A stretch of DNA of 50,726 bases from NCBI GenBank assembly GCA_015058985.1, contig SVBH01000002.1, positions 1 through 50,726 of the forward strand. Reading direction: 5' to 3'. Source of the DNA: Erysipelotrichaceae bacterium (GTDB lineage Bacteria > Bacillota_I > Bacilli_A > RFN20 > DUOF01). A program made the translations under genes and the position numbers. Shown here piece by piece: positions 41,281 to 49,750 of the stretch; position 1 is the stretch's first letter, and each line of letters starts with the position of its first letter. The notes under the pieces are model-generated. The model ran no database searches. It was not told the origin of the DNA and saw nothing but the letters and a program-made list of their open reading frames with translations.

Positions 41281-41554
41281 ATTTATTGTAAGGACTATTG
41301 ATTATAACATCTATTGCTAAACTGACTTCATTAGAGAGAGGTTCTAAAGAAAGATTCATTTTTTGCTGTTTATGAACCAAGATAATATTTAATGATTGAA
41401 TATATTTGATAAGTAAATCATAATTTACTTTATCTTCACCTGTTAGGTTTTTGTTTTTTTCAAGAACCTTTTTTTGTTTGTTTGCTCTTGTAAGAAGATC
41501 CTCAATTTGAGCTGTTGATTTATTCAATAATTCATCATGATTAATTCCAGACAT
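41273..41554 (-). CDS. Small helical protein of unknown function
   Basis: A 93-residue protein, started at ATG 41554 after GAGGTGAAAGAT. It is almost entirely helical and charged (DLLTRANKQKKVLEKNKNL, then YDLLIKYIQSLNIILVHKQ), so a short coiled coil. It overlaps the end of the oxidoreductase gene by eight bases, tail to tail. Family not recognised. It shares the upstream gap with the EamA transporter on the other strand. Confidence 0.6.
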   Translation of the reverse strand: MSGINHDELLNKSTAQIEDLLTRANKQKKVLEKNKNLTGEDKVNYDLLIKYIQSLNIILVHKQQKMNLSLEPLSNEVSLAIDVIINSPYNKSR

Positions 41555-41623
41555 ATCTTTCACCTCAAGTGTTTAAAATGTACCATTTATACACATATAA
41601 TTCTATTAAAAGACCTGCAAATG

Positions 41624-41652
41624 TGGACAAAATACGACAAAAAAAGTATAAT
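41624..41652 (+). promoter_or_regulatory. Promoter of the EamA transporter
   Basis: TGGACA (41624-41629), 17-bp spacer, TATAAT (41647-41652), 22 bases before the ATG. Confidence 0.65.
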
Positions 41653-41673
41653 GAAAAAAAGCAAGGTGGTAGG

Positions 41674-42588
41674 ATGGAGTTTAAAAAAGGATATATTCTT
41701 GTTGGTATAGCAGTATTGCTCTTGTCATATCAACCAAATCTTATGAATTTTTTACTAGAAAAACTGCCTTTGATACTTATAGCATTTTTAAGAATTGTAG
41801 TAGCAACCACTGCTCTTTTTGTTATAAGATTTACCACCAAAAAAGAAGATAAAGAAGTACATAAACTTACGTTAATAAAAGAATCCATCATCTTAGGAGT
41901 TATTCTGTCAATCTCGACCATCTTTTTCTGTTTAGGTATGGGAGAAATGAATAGAATGACTAGATTTATGAGTGAAGGAATGTTACCTATTTTTATTATT
42001 ATGATGGCAAGTATGCTGTTTACCCAAGAAAGAAACAGTATGTTTAACCTAGTAGGATCAATGGTTGTTATCTTTGCAATCATGGGAGTTTATCTAATCA
42101 CCGTTAATGATTTTGAATTACCAGCTGCTTATGATCATAAATTAGTGTATGTTTTCCTAGGCGCCATTACTTGGGCAGGATATTTGATTTACTATCGAAA
42201 GCAAGAAGAAAATCTCAATATAAAAGACACTTTCTTAGTTGTAGGTATATTCTTAACATTATTCTATTTGATTGTTATGATAAAAGGAAATTATTTAGAT
42301 ATGGTTAAAACAGTGGAAGCTAATATGTTCTTTATGATTTTACTTTTAGCTCTAATAGTCGATGTGGGATTTATCTTTACTTTCTATCGAGGGGTGGAAA
42401 TTATAGGATGTAATAGAGCAGGTATTGTTTTAATGTTATGCCCTGTTCTTACTACCGTTACCTTAGCTATGTTAGCTAATAAAGAAGTGCAAAAAATTCA
42501 ATGGATTGGTTGTGGACTTGTAATATTAGCAAATATCATTCAAGTTAGTAAGGACTTGATTGATGAAGAAGGAACTATATATTATTAA
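41674..42588 (+). CDS. EamA/DMT-family transporter
   Basis: A 304-residue membrane protein with ten predicted helices in two EamA repeats. FLRIVVATTALFVIRF ends the first helix pair, MNRMTRFMSEGMLPIFIIMMA lies in the first repeat, and the second repeat holds FYRGVEIIGCNRAGIVLMLCPVLTTVTLA (the SPVF-like conserved end). Such carriers export or import metabolites; the substrate cannot be told. Start at ATG 41674 after AAGGTGG; an open frame continues upstream to 41569 but lacks a ribosome binding site. Confidence 0.85.
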   Translation: MEFKKGYILVGIAVLLLSYQPNLMNFLLEKLPLILIAFLRIVVATTALFVIRFTTKKEDKEVHKLTLIKESIILGVILSISTIFFCLGMGEMNRMTRFMSEGMLPIFIIMMASMLFTQERNSMFNLVGSMVVIFAIMGVYLITVNDFELPAAYDHKLVYVFLGAITWAGYLIYYRKQEENLNIKDTFLVVGIFLTLFYLIVMIKGNYLDMVKTVEANMFFMILLLALIVDVGFIFTFYRGVEIIGCNRAGIVLMLCPVLTTVTLAMLANKEVQKIQWIGCGLVILANIIQVSKDLIDEEGTIYY

Positions 42589-42592
42589 AAAA

Positions 42593-42626
42593 GAGAAACT
42601 ATTTGGTTATAGTTTCTCCTTTTTTT
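42593..42626. terminator. Bidirectional terminator after the EamA gene
   Basis: GAGAAACTAT pairs with ATAGTTTCTC (42593-42602 with 42609-42618), loop TTGGTT, with T runs on both strands. Confidence 0.85.
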
Positions 42627-44218
42627 ATTGGTGGGATAATTTCAATTTGATTAGTACTTAGTTTACCTGCTAATTTATTAGTAATAATTGTGGCTAATTC
42701 AGGTGTCAGATTATGTAAAATACATTCAGAATTACTGTTTAATGATTTTTGAATCTTTTCTTGAGCGGATCCAAATCCTAAGCCTGTTAATGATTGATAA
42801 TAACGAATATTTTTATCATTATAAGCGTTGAATTTATTAGCTTTTAAACTATATTTTAAATCTTCAACATTACTTTTAATAACAGTACATTCAGTAGCGA
42901 CATTTAATAAATCAATAGTAGCATCTAATTCCTTTTTATATCTATAAGCATTAGTAGAATTGGAAGCACAATAAGTATTTAATTCATGCAATCTATCTCT
43001 TAAAAGAATGATGGCTAAATCATAATCGTCTCTTGTATGGATTTGTGCTTGATGAAGTTGTTCTAGGATTTCTTGATAATTTTCTTCAGTAGCGTTTTTT
43101 AAATTTCTAAATAACGTTTGAATTCTCAAAACATTGTTATTTTTAAATAAGCAATCATTAATAGCAATTCTATCATAATAAGCTTTTTTAAATGGACCAA
43201 AATAAGGGCTAATGCTTTTAGGAATATAATTTTCTTTAAAAATTTCTAATTGATCCTCTAATTGGATGATGGTTTTCAATTGAGCGTTTAAAAATACATA
43301 GTTTTTAATCATAGAAGGACAAGAGTTAGGTCTTCCTCTTATTGCTTTGCCAGCCATAGTGCTAATGAATTTCTCAGCATATTCTTCATTTTCGCTAGCA
43401 TAATGTTTTTTGTTTAATAAACTTTTATAATCATCTAAACCAGTTAGTATTTCAAAGTCTTTTTTCATAGAAGCAGATAAACCATAATTAGAACCAATGA
43501 AAAGGTCTTTTAATGTTTGATCCATTCTTTTATAAGTGTCTATTTCCATCAAAGGAGTTTCCAATACTTTTCTGGTTATTAGCTTACCAAAAGTGTTAAG
43601 GAAAATGTGCTCTTGCATATATTGTAAAGTTTGAGGAGTAATCTCATTTTTTAAGATTTTAATAGAACGAAGATTTTCTAAAGTTTTAATAGTCTTATAT
43701 ATAACTCCTACTACAGTTGTATCTTTTTCCAAACTAGCAGCTATTCTTTCAGAGTTAATATAAATAGTATTATTATCTTTCGAATAATAGAAATCTTCAT
43801 TCTTGAATTTAGAAGGTAAACCGTTGTATTTTACATTAACGTTTAATCCATATTCATCGACTTTAGATTTGATTAAATAAGTAAAAAATAAAACGACATC
43901 ATTTTCTTTCCAAACAGAGGAATATGAAGACATATTATATAATGTATATTTAATAGTGTCCTTTTCTTCATTATTGTAAGAGCTTTTTTCTTTTAAATAA
44001 TTAGAATAATTTTCATAGAAATTTTTAGCTTTTAAAGAAGTGAATCTATAGCATTTATTGTACAAATCATAAGTTGTTTCATTCAATAAATTGAATTGTA
44101 AATTAGCCCACATAGATTCGTATTTTTTTAATTCAGGGTTATTCTTATTTGCTAGGAAAGATTCAAACAAATCCATAGCGATGGTTTCTTTATTTACTAA
44201 TTCTAAATTCTTTTTCAT
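42599..44218 (-). CDS. Uncharacterised 539-residue helical protein
   Basis: A 539-residue soluble protein. I start it at the ATG at 44218, six bases after GGAGGTATG; ATG 44224 is possible. It is mostly helical, without signal peptide or membrane helix. Landmarks: YYSKDNNTIYINSERI followed by a long helix (about residue 130-165), STMAGKAIRGRPNSCPSMIK (about 290-310) and LTPELATIITNKLAGKLS near the end. The strand plus IxxNSERI-like pattern is like that in metallopeptidase-like proteins, but HExxH is absent. Not recognised. A TATAAT lies about 25 bases upstream on the minus strand. It stands alone and shares a terminator with the EamA gene. Confidence 0.55.
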   Translation of the reverse strand: MKKNLELVNKETIAMDLFESFLANKNNPELKKYESMWANLQFNLLNETTYDLYNKCYRFTSLKAKNFYENYSNYLKEKSSYNNEEKDTIKYTLYNMSSYSSVWKENDVVLFFTYLIKSKVDEYGLNVNVKYNGLPSKFKNEDFYYSKDNNTIYINSERIAASLEKDTTVVGVIYKTIKTLENLRSIKILKNEITPQTLQYMQEHIFLNTFGKLITRKVLETPLMEIDTYKRMDQTLKDLFIGSNYGLSASMKKDFEILTGLDDYKSLLNKKHYASENEEYAEKFISTMAGKAIRGRPNSCPSMIKNYVFLNAQLKTIIQLEDQLEIFKENYIPKSISPYFGPFKKAYYDRIAINDCLFKNNNVLRIQTLFRNLKNATEENYQEILEQLHQAQIHTRDDYDLAIILLRDRLHELNTYCASNSTNAYRYKKELDATIDLLNVATECTVIKSNVEDLKYSLKANKFNAYNDKNIRYYQSLTGLGFGSAQEKIQKSLNSNSECILHNLTPELATIITNKLAGKLSTNQIEIIPPIKKGETITK

Positions 44219-44363
44219 AAACATACCTCCACTAAACTTTTTCACATTATAAAAGTCAGTATTTTATTTGTCTTATGAAAACCAAAAATATGTGGATAAA
44301 ATATGCTTCTTTTTTCTTTCTTAAAATTAATGAAAAGGGTATCATATATATGAGGTGAAAAAG

Positions 44364-45527
44364 ATGGCTAGAGTAATAATTCATGTAGACTTAAATGCTT
44401 TTTATGCAGCTTGCGAAATTCTTGAAAATCCATCTTTAAAAGATAAGCCTTTAGCGATTGGAAACAATTCTAATAAATCGGTTATTTCTACGGCATCTTA
44501 TGAGGCGAGAAAATATGGTGTTAACTCTGCAATGCCCGTCTTTATGGCTAAAAAGAAATGTAAGGATTTAGTATTAGTACCCCCTCATTTTGATCTTTAT
44601 CATAGAAAATCAAACGAGTTTTTTAATATTTTAAAAGAATATTCCCCTATTATGGAAATAGCTAGTGTCGATGAATGTTATATGGATATCACAGATGCTA
44701 TTATGAATCAAAAAGATCCTCTTACTTATATTAAAAACATTCAACGAGATGTTTTAAAAAGAACAGGACTTGGTTGTTCAATAGGGGTAGCACCAAACAA
44801 ATTTTTAGCAAAGATGGCCTCAGATTATCAAAAACCTTTGGGATTAACTCTGATTAGAAAAAAAGATGTTCCAAGAATGCTTTGGCCTTTACCAATTGGA
44901 AATATGTTTGGAATAGGTAAAAAAAGTGCAGCTAGATTAATAGAGATTGGAATAAAAACTATTGGAGATTTTGCTAAATGCGAAGATGTAGATTCATTAA
45001 GACTTATTTTAGGGAAATCTTATTATACTTTACAGGGGTGGGCCAATGGAAATGGTGATGATAAGGTAAATGTTGAAGATAATGAATCTAAAAGTATTGG
45101 AAATTCCACGACATTAAGTGAAAATACTACTAATATAGAGTTTCTAACTAAAGTTATCAATGACCTTTCTAGGAATGTTTCTACCAGAGCAAAAGAAGAA
45201 AAACTGGTTGGCTTGTGTGTAGGTATTAGTTTAAAAGATGAGAATTTTAAAACAATAAGTCGAAGTGTTACTTTAAAACATCCTATTAATGATAAAGAAA
45301 GTATTTCTATAGAAGCTACTAAATTACTCGAAGATAATTATAAAGGAGAAATACCTATTAGATTAGTTGGAGTTACTTTAAAGAGCTTAAAACCGGAGAA
45401 CGAAAAAATAGAGCAACTCAATCTTTTTTCTTTACCACAAGAAAAAGAAGATCCTGTTAACTCTATAATTGAAAAAATTAATAGAAAACTTGGCTATGAA
45501 GCAGTAAAGAAAGCTTCTAAATTGTAA
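44364..45527 (+). CDS. dinB: DNA polymerase IV (Y family)
   Basis: A 387-residue Y-family polymerase: DLNAFYAACE (about 7-16, first catalytic Asp), SVDECYMDIT (about 101-110, catalytic Asp and Glu), GLGCSIGVAPNKFLAKMASD and the little-finger domain from about 230. The C-terminus has a beta-clamp-binding motif QLNLFSLP. It copies past DNA lesions. Start at ATG 44364 after GAGGTG; GTG 44355 is in that site. I see no clear LexA box upstream. Confidence 0.95.
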   Translation: MARVIIHVDLNAFYAACEILENPSLKDKPLAIGNNSNKSVISTASYEARKYGVNSAMPVFMAKKKCKDLVLVPPHFDLYHRKSNEFFNILKEYSPIMEIASVDECYMDITDAIMNQKDPLTYIKNIQRDVLKRTGLGCSIGVAPNKFLAKMASDYQKPLGLTLIRKKDVPRMLWPLPIGNMFGIGKKSAARLIEIGIKTIGDFAKCEDVDSLRLILGKSYYTLQGWANGNGDDKVNVEDNESKSIGNSTTLSENTTNIEFLTKVINDLSRNVSTRAKEEKLVGLCVGISLKDENFKTISRSVTLKHPINDKESISIEATKLLEDNYKGEIPIRLVGVTLKSLKPENEKIEQLNLFSLPQEKEDPVNSIIEKINRKLGYEAVKKASKL

Positions 45528-45530
45528 GAA

Positions 45531-45556
45531 AAAAAGAGAAGTTTGACTTCTCTTTT
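45531..45556. terminator. Bidirectional terminator between dinB and rpmB
   Basis: AAAAGAGAAGT pairs with ACTTCTCTTTT (45532-45542 with 45546-45556), loop TTG; T runs on both sides. Confidence 0.8.
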
Positions 45557-45558
45557 AA

Positions 45559-45744
45559 TTATGCTGCTTTTTTGAGGGTTCTTAAAGCTCTAGCTGAAAG
45601 GTAAACTCTTTCTGTTTTACCATTTATTTCTAATTTTACTTTGTGTAAATTAGCATGCCATTTACGTCTAGTAGCGATAAGAGAATGTGATCTGTTGTTA
45701 CCAGAAACAGTGTGCTTTCCAGTTAATACACATACTTTTGCCAT
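45559..45744 (-). CDS. rpmB: 50S ribosomal protein L28
   Basis: A 61-residue protein of the L28 family: MAKVCVLTGKHTVSGNNRSH, then RRKWHANLHKVKL and a C-terminal LSARALRTLKKAA. L28 binds 23S rRNA near the exit side. The zinc-binding cysteines of the C+ form are absent (one Cys only), so it is the C- form. AGGAGGGC precedes the ATG. In Bacilli rpmB lies divergent from the fakA-recG-plsX run, as here. Confidence 0.97.
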   Translation of the reverse strand: MAKVCVLTGKHTVSGNNRSHSLIATRRKWHANLHKVKLEINGKTERVYLSARALRTLKKAA

Positions 45745-45784
45745 AATAAGCCCTCCTTTAATATTTTTTTACAATTGCTACAAT

Positions 45785-45813
45785 ATGATAACATCTATAA
45801 CTTTTAAAATCAA
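45785..45813 (-). promoter_or_regulatory. Promoter of rpmB
   Basis: On the minus strand TTGATT (45813-45808), 17-bp spacer, TATCAT (45790-45785), 40 bases before the ATG. Confidence 0.6.
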
Positions 45814-45857
45814 GATAAAAATAAAAATTGGGGAAAGATAAATAAAAAAGAGATAAT

Positions 45858-45928
45858 ACAACTTAATTATAGACATAATTAACAAAAGTGTCTATTTGAA
45901 ATAAAAAGAAAGTTGTTTTATTTTTTTT
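45858..45928. other. Nested hairpin between rpmB and fakA
   Basis: ACAACTT (45858-45864) pairs with AAGTTGT (45910-45916) around an inner ATAGACA/TGTCTAT hairpin (45869-45875 with 45889-45895). A T-rich run follows on the plus side. It overlaps the -35 of the fakA promoter. It may be the terminator of a short plus-strand RNA or just DNA-level symmetry. Confidence 0.35.
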
Positions 45929-45941
45929 AGTATAGTATAAT
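45913..45941 (+). promoter_or_regulatory. Promoter of fakA
   Basis: TTGTTT (45913-45918), 17-bp spacer, TATAAT (45936-45941). The leader of about 65 bases holds ATTATAGT-GAA-ACTATAAT (45969-45987) followed by TTTT, then TTGGAGG. Confidence 0.65.
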
Positions 45942-46011
45942 AAGCGTGTATCTTAGGATGATAGTGTGATTATAGTGAAACTATAATTTTAAATATTTTG
46001 GAGGATTATTA

Positions 46012-47622
46012 ATGAAAAGCATAAACGCACAAGATTTTAAAGAAATGATAATTTGTGCTGCAAACAATTTATACAACAATCACAAATATGTTGATTCTTT
46101 AAATGTATTCCCAGTACCAGATGGTGATACTGGAACAAATATGAATTTAACTATGATGTCTGGTATTAAAGAAATATCAGATTTGAAAACTAACAATGCT
46201 AGTGAAATTGCAAAAGCTTTTTCTCGTGGACTTTTAATGGGAGCAAGAGGAAACTCAGGAGTTATCTTATCTCAAATTTTTAAAGGTATGGCTGTTTCAA
46301 TGGAAAGCAATTTAAACATTGATGCACAACTTCTAAGTGAGTCTTTTAAAAGCGCAAAGGAAACTGCATATAAATCAGTTTTAAATCCAGTTGAAGGAAC
46401 AATCTTAACTGTTATTAAAGATGTTTCAAATTCGCTTGATCAATATATTGCAGAACATACTAATGTTACAATTGAGGAAACATTGGCATATGCTCTTGAA
46501 GAAGCTAAAAAGAGTTTAAATAATACTCCAAAACTTCTTCCTGCTTTGAAAGAAGCTGGAGTAGTTGATTCAGGAGGAGCAGGTTTAGTTTATATTATGG
46601 AAGGTCTTTACGCTTCTATTAAAGGTGAATCTATTCCAAGAATTGAAAGTAGCAGTGAGGTTGTTGCAGCTCAAACTATGGTTGAAGGTTCTGAAGAAGG
46701 ATATGGATATTGTACAGAATTCATTTTAAGACTTGATGAATCTAAGAAAATCTTTAATGAAAATTACGTTAAAGAAACTTTATCTAATATGGGTAATTCA
46801 ATTGTTTTAGTTAGAGACGAAGATATATTAAAAATCCATATTCATACTTTAACTCCTGGAGATGTTTTAAATTTTGCTCAACAATATGGAGAATTCATTA
46901 AGTTAAAAATAGAAAACATGCAAGAACAACATAATGAAATTATCGCTTCTAAGGCAGAAAGCAAGAAGAAATATGGACTCATCGCTGTTGGTGCAGGAAA
47001 TGGTATGGAACAAATCTTTAAAGATATAAGGGTTGACTATATGGTTAAAGGTGGAAATACGATGAATCCTTCAACACAAGATTTCATCGAAGCTTTTAAG
47101 AAAGTCAATGCTGAGCATATCTTTGTATTACCAAATAACTCAAATATTATTTTGGCAGCTAAACAAGCCGCTAATGTTTATAAAGATGCCTCAGTTCACG
47201 TAATTGAGACAAAAACTATCCCTCAAGGAGTATTGGCGTGTATGCTATTTAATCCAGAGGAAGATGTTGAAACTAACTATGCAGAAATGTCTGAAGCAAG
47301 AAATTCAGTTAAAACAGGTCAATTAACAAATGCGGTAAGAAACAGTAGCACAGATGGATTTAGAATTGAAGAAGGAGATTTCATCGGAGTTAGTGAAAAG
47401 AAAATTGTTTCTGTAGCTAAAAGTAAAGTCGAATCTGCTTGTATTATGTTAGATTCTATGATTGATGAAGATGATTATTTAGTAACAATTTATGTTGGTG
47501 AAAATGCTAATAAAGAAGATACTGACAAAATTGTAGAATATTTAGAAGAAAAATATAGTATAGATATTGAGGTTGCTCAAGCTGATCAACCTGTGTATTT
47601 CTATATCTTTGCAGTAGAATAA
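46012..47622 (+). CDS. fakA: DAK2-domain fatty acid kinase subunit FakA
   Basis: A 536-residue protein (YloV). The N-terminal DAK2 domain binds ATP and Mg: LNVFPVPDGDTGTNMNLTM (about 27-45), GARGNSGVILSQIFKG (about 81-96) and DSGGAGLVYIMEGL. The C-terminal part (from about 325, KKYGLIAVGAGNGMEQIF) is the Fak-specific domain. With a fatty-acid-binding FakB it phosphorylates fatty acids to acyl phosphate, the substrate for PlsX/PlsY, and plsX is two genes downstream. Start at ATG 46012 after TTGGAGG. Confidence 0.95.
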   Translation: MKSINAQDFKEMIICAANNLYNNHKYVDSLNVFPVPDGDTGTNMNLTMMSGIKEISDLKTNNASEIAKAFSRGLLMGARGNSGVILSQIFKGMAVSMESNLNIDAQLLSESFKSAKETAYKSVLNPVEGTILTVIKDVSNSLDQYIAEHTNVTIEETLAYALEEAKKSLNNTPKLLPALKEAGVVDSGGAGLVYIMEGLYASIKGESIPRIESSSEVVAAQTMVEGSEEGYGYCTEFILRLDESKKIFNENYVKETLSNMGNSIVLVRDEDILKIHIHTLTPGDVLNFAQQYGEFIKLKIENMQEQHNEIIASKAESKKKYGLIAVGAGNGMEQIFKDIRVDYMVKGGNTMNPSTQDFIEAFKKVNAEHIFVLPNNSNIILAAKQAANVYKDASVHVIETKTIPQGVLACMLFNPEEDVETNYAEMSEARNSVKTGQLTNAVRNSSTDGFRIEEGDFIGVSEKKIVSVAKSKVESACIMLDSMIDEDDYLVTIYVGENANKEDTDKIVEYLEEKYSIDIEVAQADQPVYFYIFAVE

Positions 47623-47625
47623 AAT

Positions 47626-47649
47626 AAACCTGTTGAAAAACAGGTTTTT
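47626..47649 (+). terminator. Terminator of fakA
   Basis: AAACCTGTT-GAAA-AACAGGTTT (47626-47647) with a T run. recG therefore probably has its own start signal. Confidence 0.75.
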
Positions 47650-47698
47650 ATTTTTAATAAAAAAATATATAATAAAATAAAAAGAAAAGAGGCAAACC

Positions 47699-49696
47699 AT
47701 GGATAAAATTACTCCTTTAAAAAAGAAGTTATTAAATAAAATGAATTTGTTTTCTTTTAATGATGTCTTAAAATACTTCCCTAAAAGATATGATGATACA
47801 AATTTAGATCTTTATTTAAGCGTGTATCATGATAAACAAAACATTACCATAGAAGCTGAGGTTGTTGATCTCCCAACTAGTTTTAGAATAAGAGCTAATT
47901 TAGTTAAAATAGACTTTAAAATCAGGCATAATGATGAAATTCTAAACGTCGTATGTTTTAATAGAAAGTATCTTACATCTTCCTTAAAAATCAATCAAAA
48001 AGTCTTAATTCAAGGTAAATATAATCATAGAAAAAGAGAAATTACTTTAACGAATATTCTTTTTGATACCTTAAAAAAAGATAAATTAATTCCCATTTAT
48101 AATACTACAGAAGGTTTATCTAGTAATGAATTTTCAAAAATAGTGAAAATGTCTTTTGAAGTAGCAGAAAAATATCAAATATTATCAGAAATAATACCTT
48201 CTTCTTTGTCTTCTAAGTATAAATTAATAAGTAGATTTGATGCCTATTATTATCGACATTTTCCTCGAAATGAGCATGACATAAATCAAGTCAATAGGTA
48301 TTTTAAATACGAAGAATTGTTAATTTATGCTTTAACATTGCTGTATAATAAAAAAATCGTTAAAGAAAATGGAAAGGGACAAGGAAAAAATATTGATTTA
48401 AGTAAAGTTAATGCCTTTACTTTAAGCATTCCATATAATCTAACCAAAGACCAAAAAAATGTTATTGAAGAAATAATTTACGATATGAATAGTAATTCTA
48501 ATATGTATCGACTTCTTCAAGGGGATGTAGGAACAGGTAAAACTATTGTTAGTACTACATCGCTTGTAGCAGTTTGTGCTAGTTCTTACCAAGGGGCTTT
48601 AATGGCTCCTACTGACATTTTAGCTAGACAACATTATAAAACAATCACTTCTTTATTAGAAAAATTTCCTTATAGAGTTGCTTTACTTGTCAGCGGACTG
48701 TCTAGTAAAGAAAAGAAAGAAGTAAAAGAAAAAATCAAAAATCATGAAGTTGATATTATAGTAGGAACGCATGCCTTGATTCAAGATGATGTTGAATTTA
48801 ACAATTTAGGTTTAGTAGTTATAGATGAACAGCATCGTTTTGGAGTTGTTCAAAGAAATAAACTTAGAAAAAAGGGAACAAATGTGGATTTTTTACTAAT
48901 GAGTGCTACTCCTATTCCAAGAACAATGGCTTTATCAATTTTTGGAGATATGGATATTTCTACTTTAAGAGAATTTCCTAATGGAATGAGAAAAATTGCT
49001 ACTAGATTAGAGCATAATAAAGACTTTATAAGTGTCTTAGAAGAAATTGATTATATGTTAGAAAAGGGGTCTAAAATGTATGTTGTATGTCCTCTTATCG
49101 ACAATGATTCTAGTAGTGTTGAAAAAATATATCAATTACTAGAAGACCATTATCAAAACAGATTTAAAGTTTTGTTTTTACATGGAAAAATGTCTTCTTT
49201 AGAAAAAGAAGACATCATCAGTAGATTCAATAGGGAAAAAGAAGTAAAAGTATTAGTTTCTACTACAGTAATAGAGGTTGGAATTGATGTTAAGGAAGCC
49301 GATATTATGCTTATTTTAGGAGCAGAACGATTTGGCTTAGCTCAAATACACCAACTAAGAGGCCGAATTGGTAGAGCAGGTAATTCTGGATTGTGTGTTT
49401 TATTCACCGAAATGGAAGAAGAAAAAGAAAGATTGCAATTTATGTGTGAATGTAATGATGGTTTTGAAATATCTTCTTATGATTTGAAAAGGAGAGGACC
49501 TGGAGATATCGTAGGAAGCAAACAAAGTGGTATGGTAGAATTAGAACATGCATCTTTAATTGATGACTATCGTATTTTAGAAGTAGCCAGAGAAGATGCA
49601 AAAATGATTATAAAAGATTTTGAAAATCCTAATTATCAAAAGATTGTTAAATATATGTTGGATTCTTATAATTCTTCCTCAGTTTCAATTGACTAG
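47699..49696 (+). CDS. recG: ATP-dependent DNA helicase RecG
   Basis: A 665-residue SF2 helicase that reverses and remodels forks and Holliday junctions. The wedge (OB-fold) domain is at the N-terminus, QGDVGTGKTIVST (Walker A, about 275-287), VIDEQHRFGV (DEQH, about 373), LLMSATPIPRTMAL (motif III), and STTVIEVGIDV and QLRGRIGRAG (motifs V and VI). Length is normal (usual 680-690). AGAGG precedes the ATG. Order fakA-recG-plsX is that of Bacilli, with fapR and the serine dehydratase genes missing. Confidence 0.95.
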   Translation: MDKITPLKKKLLNKMNLFSFNDVLKYFPKRYDDTNLDLYLSVYHDKQNITIEAEVVDLPTSFRIRANLVKIDFKIRHNDEILNVVCFNRKYLTSSLKINQKVLIQGKYNHRKREITLTNILFDTLKKDKLIPIYNTTEGLSSNEFSKIVKMSFEVAEKYQILSEIIPSSLSSKYKLISRFDAYYYRHFPRNEHDINQVNRYFKYEELLIYALTLLYNKKIVKENGKGQGKNIDLSKVNAFTLSIPYNLTKDQKNVIEEIIYDMNSNSNMYRLLQGDVGTGKTIVSTTSLVAVCASSYQGALMAPTDILARQHYKTITSLLEKFPYRVALLVSGLSSKEKKEVKEKIKNHEVDIIVGTHALIQDDVEFNNLGLVVIDEQHRFGVVQRNKLRKKGTNVDFLLMSATPIPRTMALSIFGDMDISTLREFPNGMRKIATRLEHNKDFISVLEEIDYMLEKGSKMYVVCPLIDNDSSSVEKIYQLLEDHYQNRFKVLFLHGKMSSLEKEDIISRFNREKEVKVLVSTTVIEVGIDVKEADIMLILGAERFGLAQIHQLRGRIGRAGNSGLCVLFTEMEEEKERLQFMCECNDGFEISSYDLKRRGPGDIVGSKQSGMVELEHASLIDDYRILEVAREDAKMIIKDFENPNYQKIVKYMLDSYNSSSVSID

Positions 49697-49750
49697 AAAT
49701 AAATGTTTATTTTTAATATAATATATATTAAAATAAAATGAGGTGTTTTT

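Noticed and set aside
49697-49750. FapR operator before plsX
   Set aside because: No match to the FapR inverted-repeat consensus, and no fapR gene between recG and plsX.
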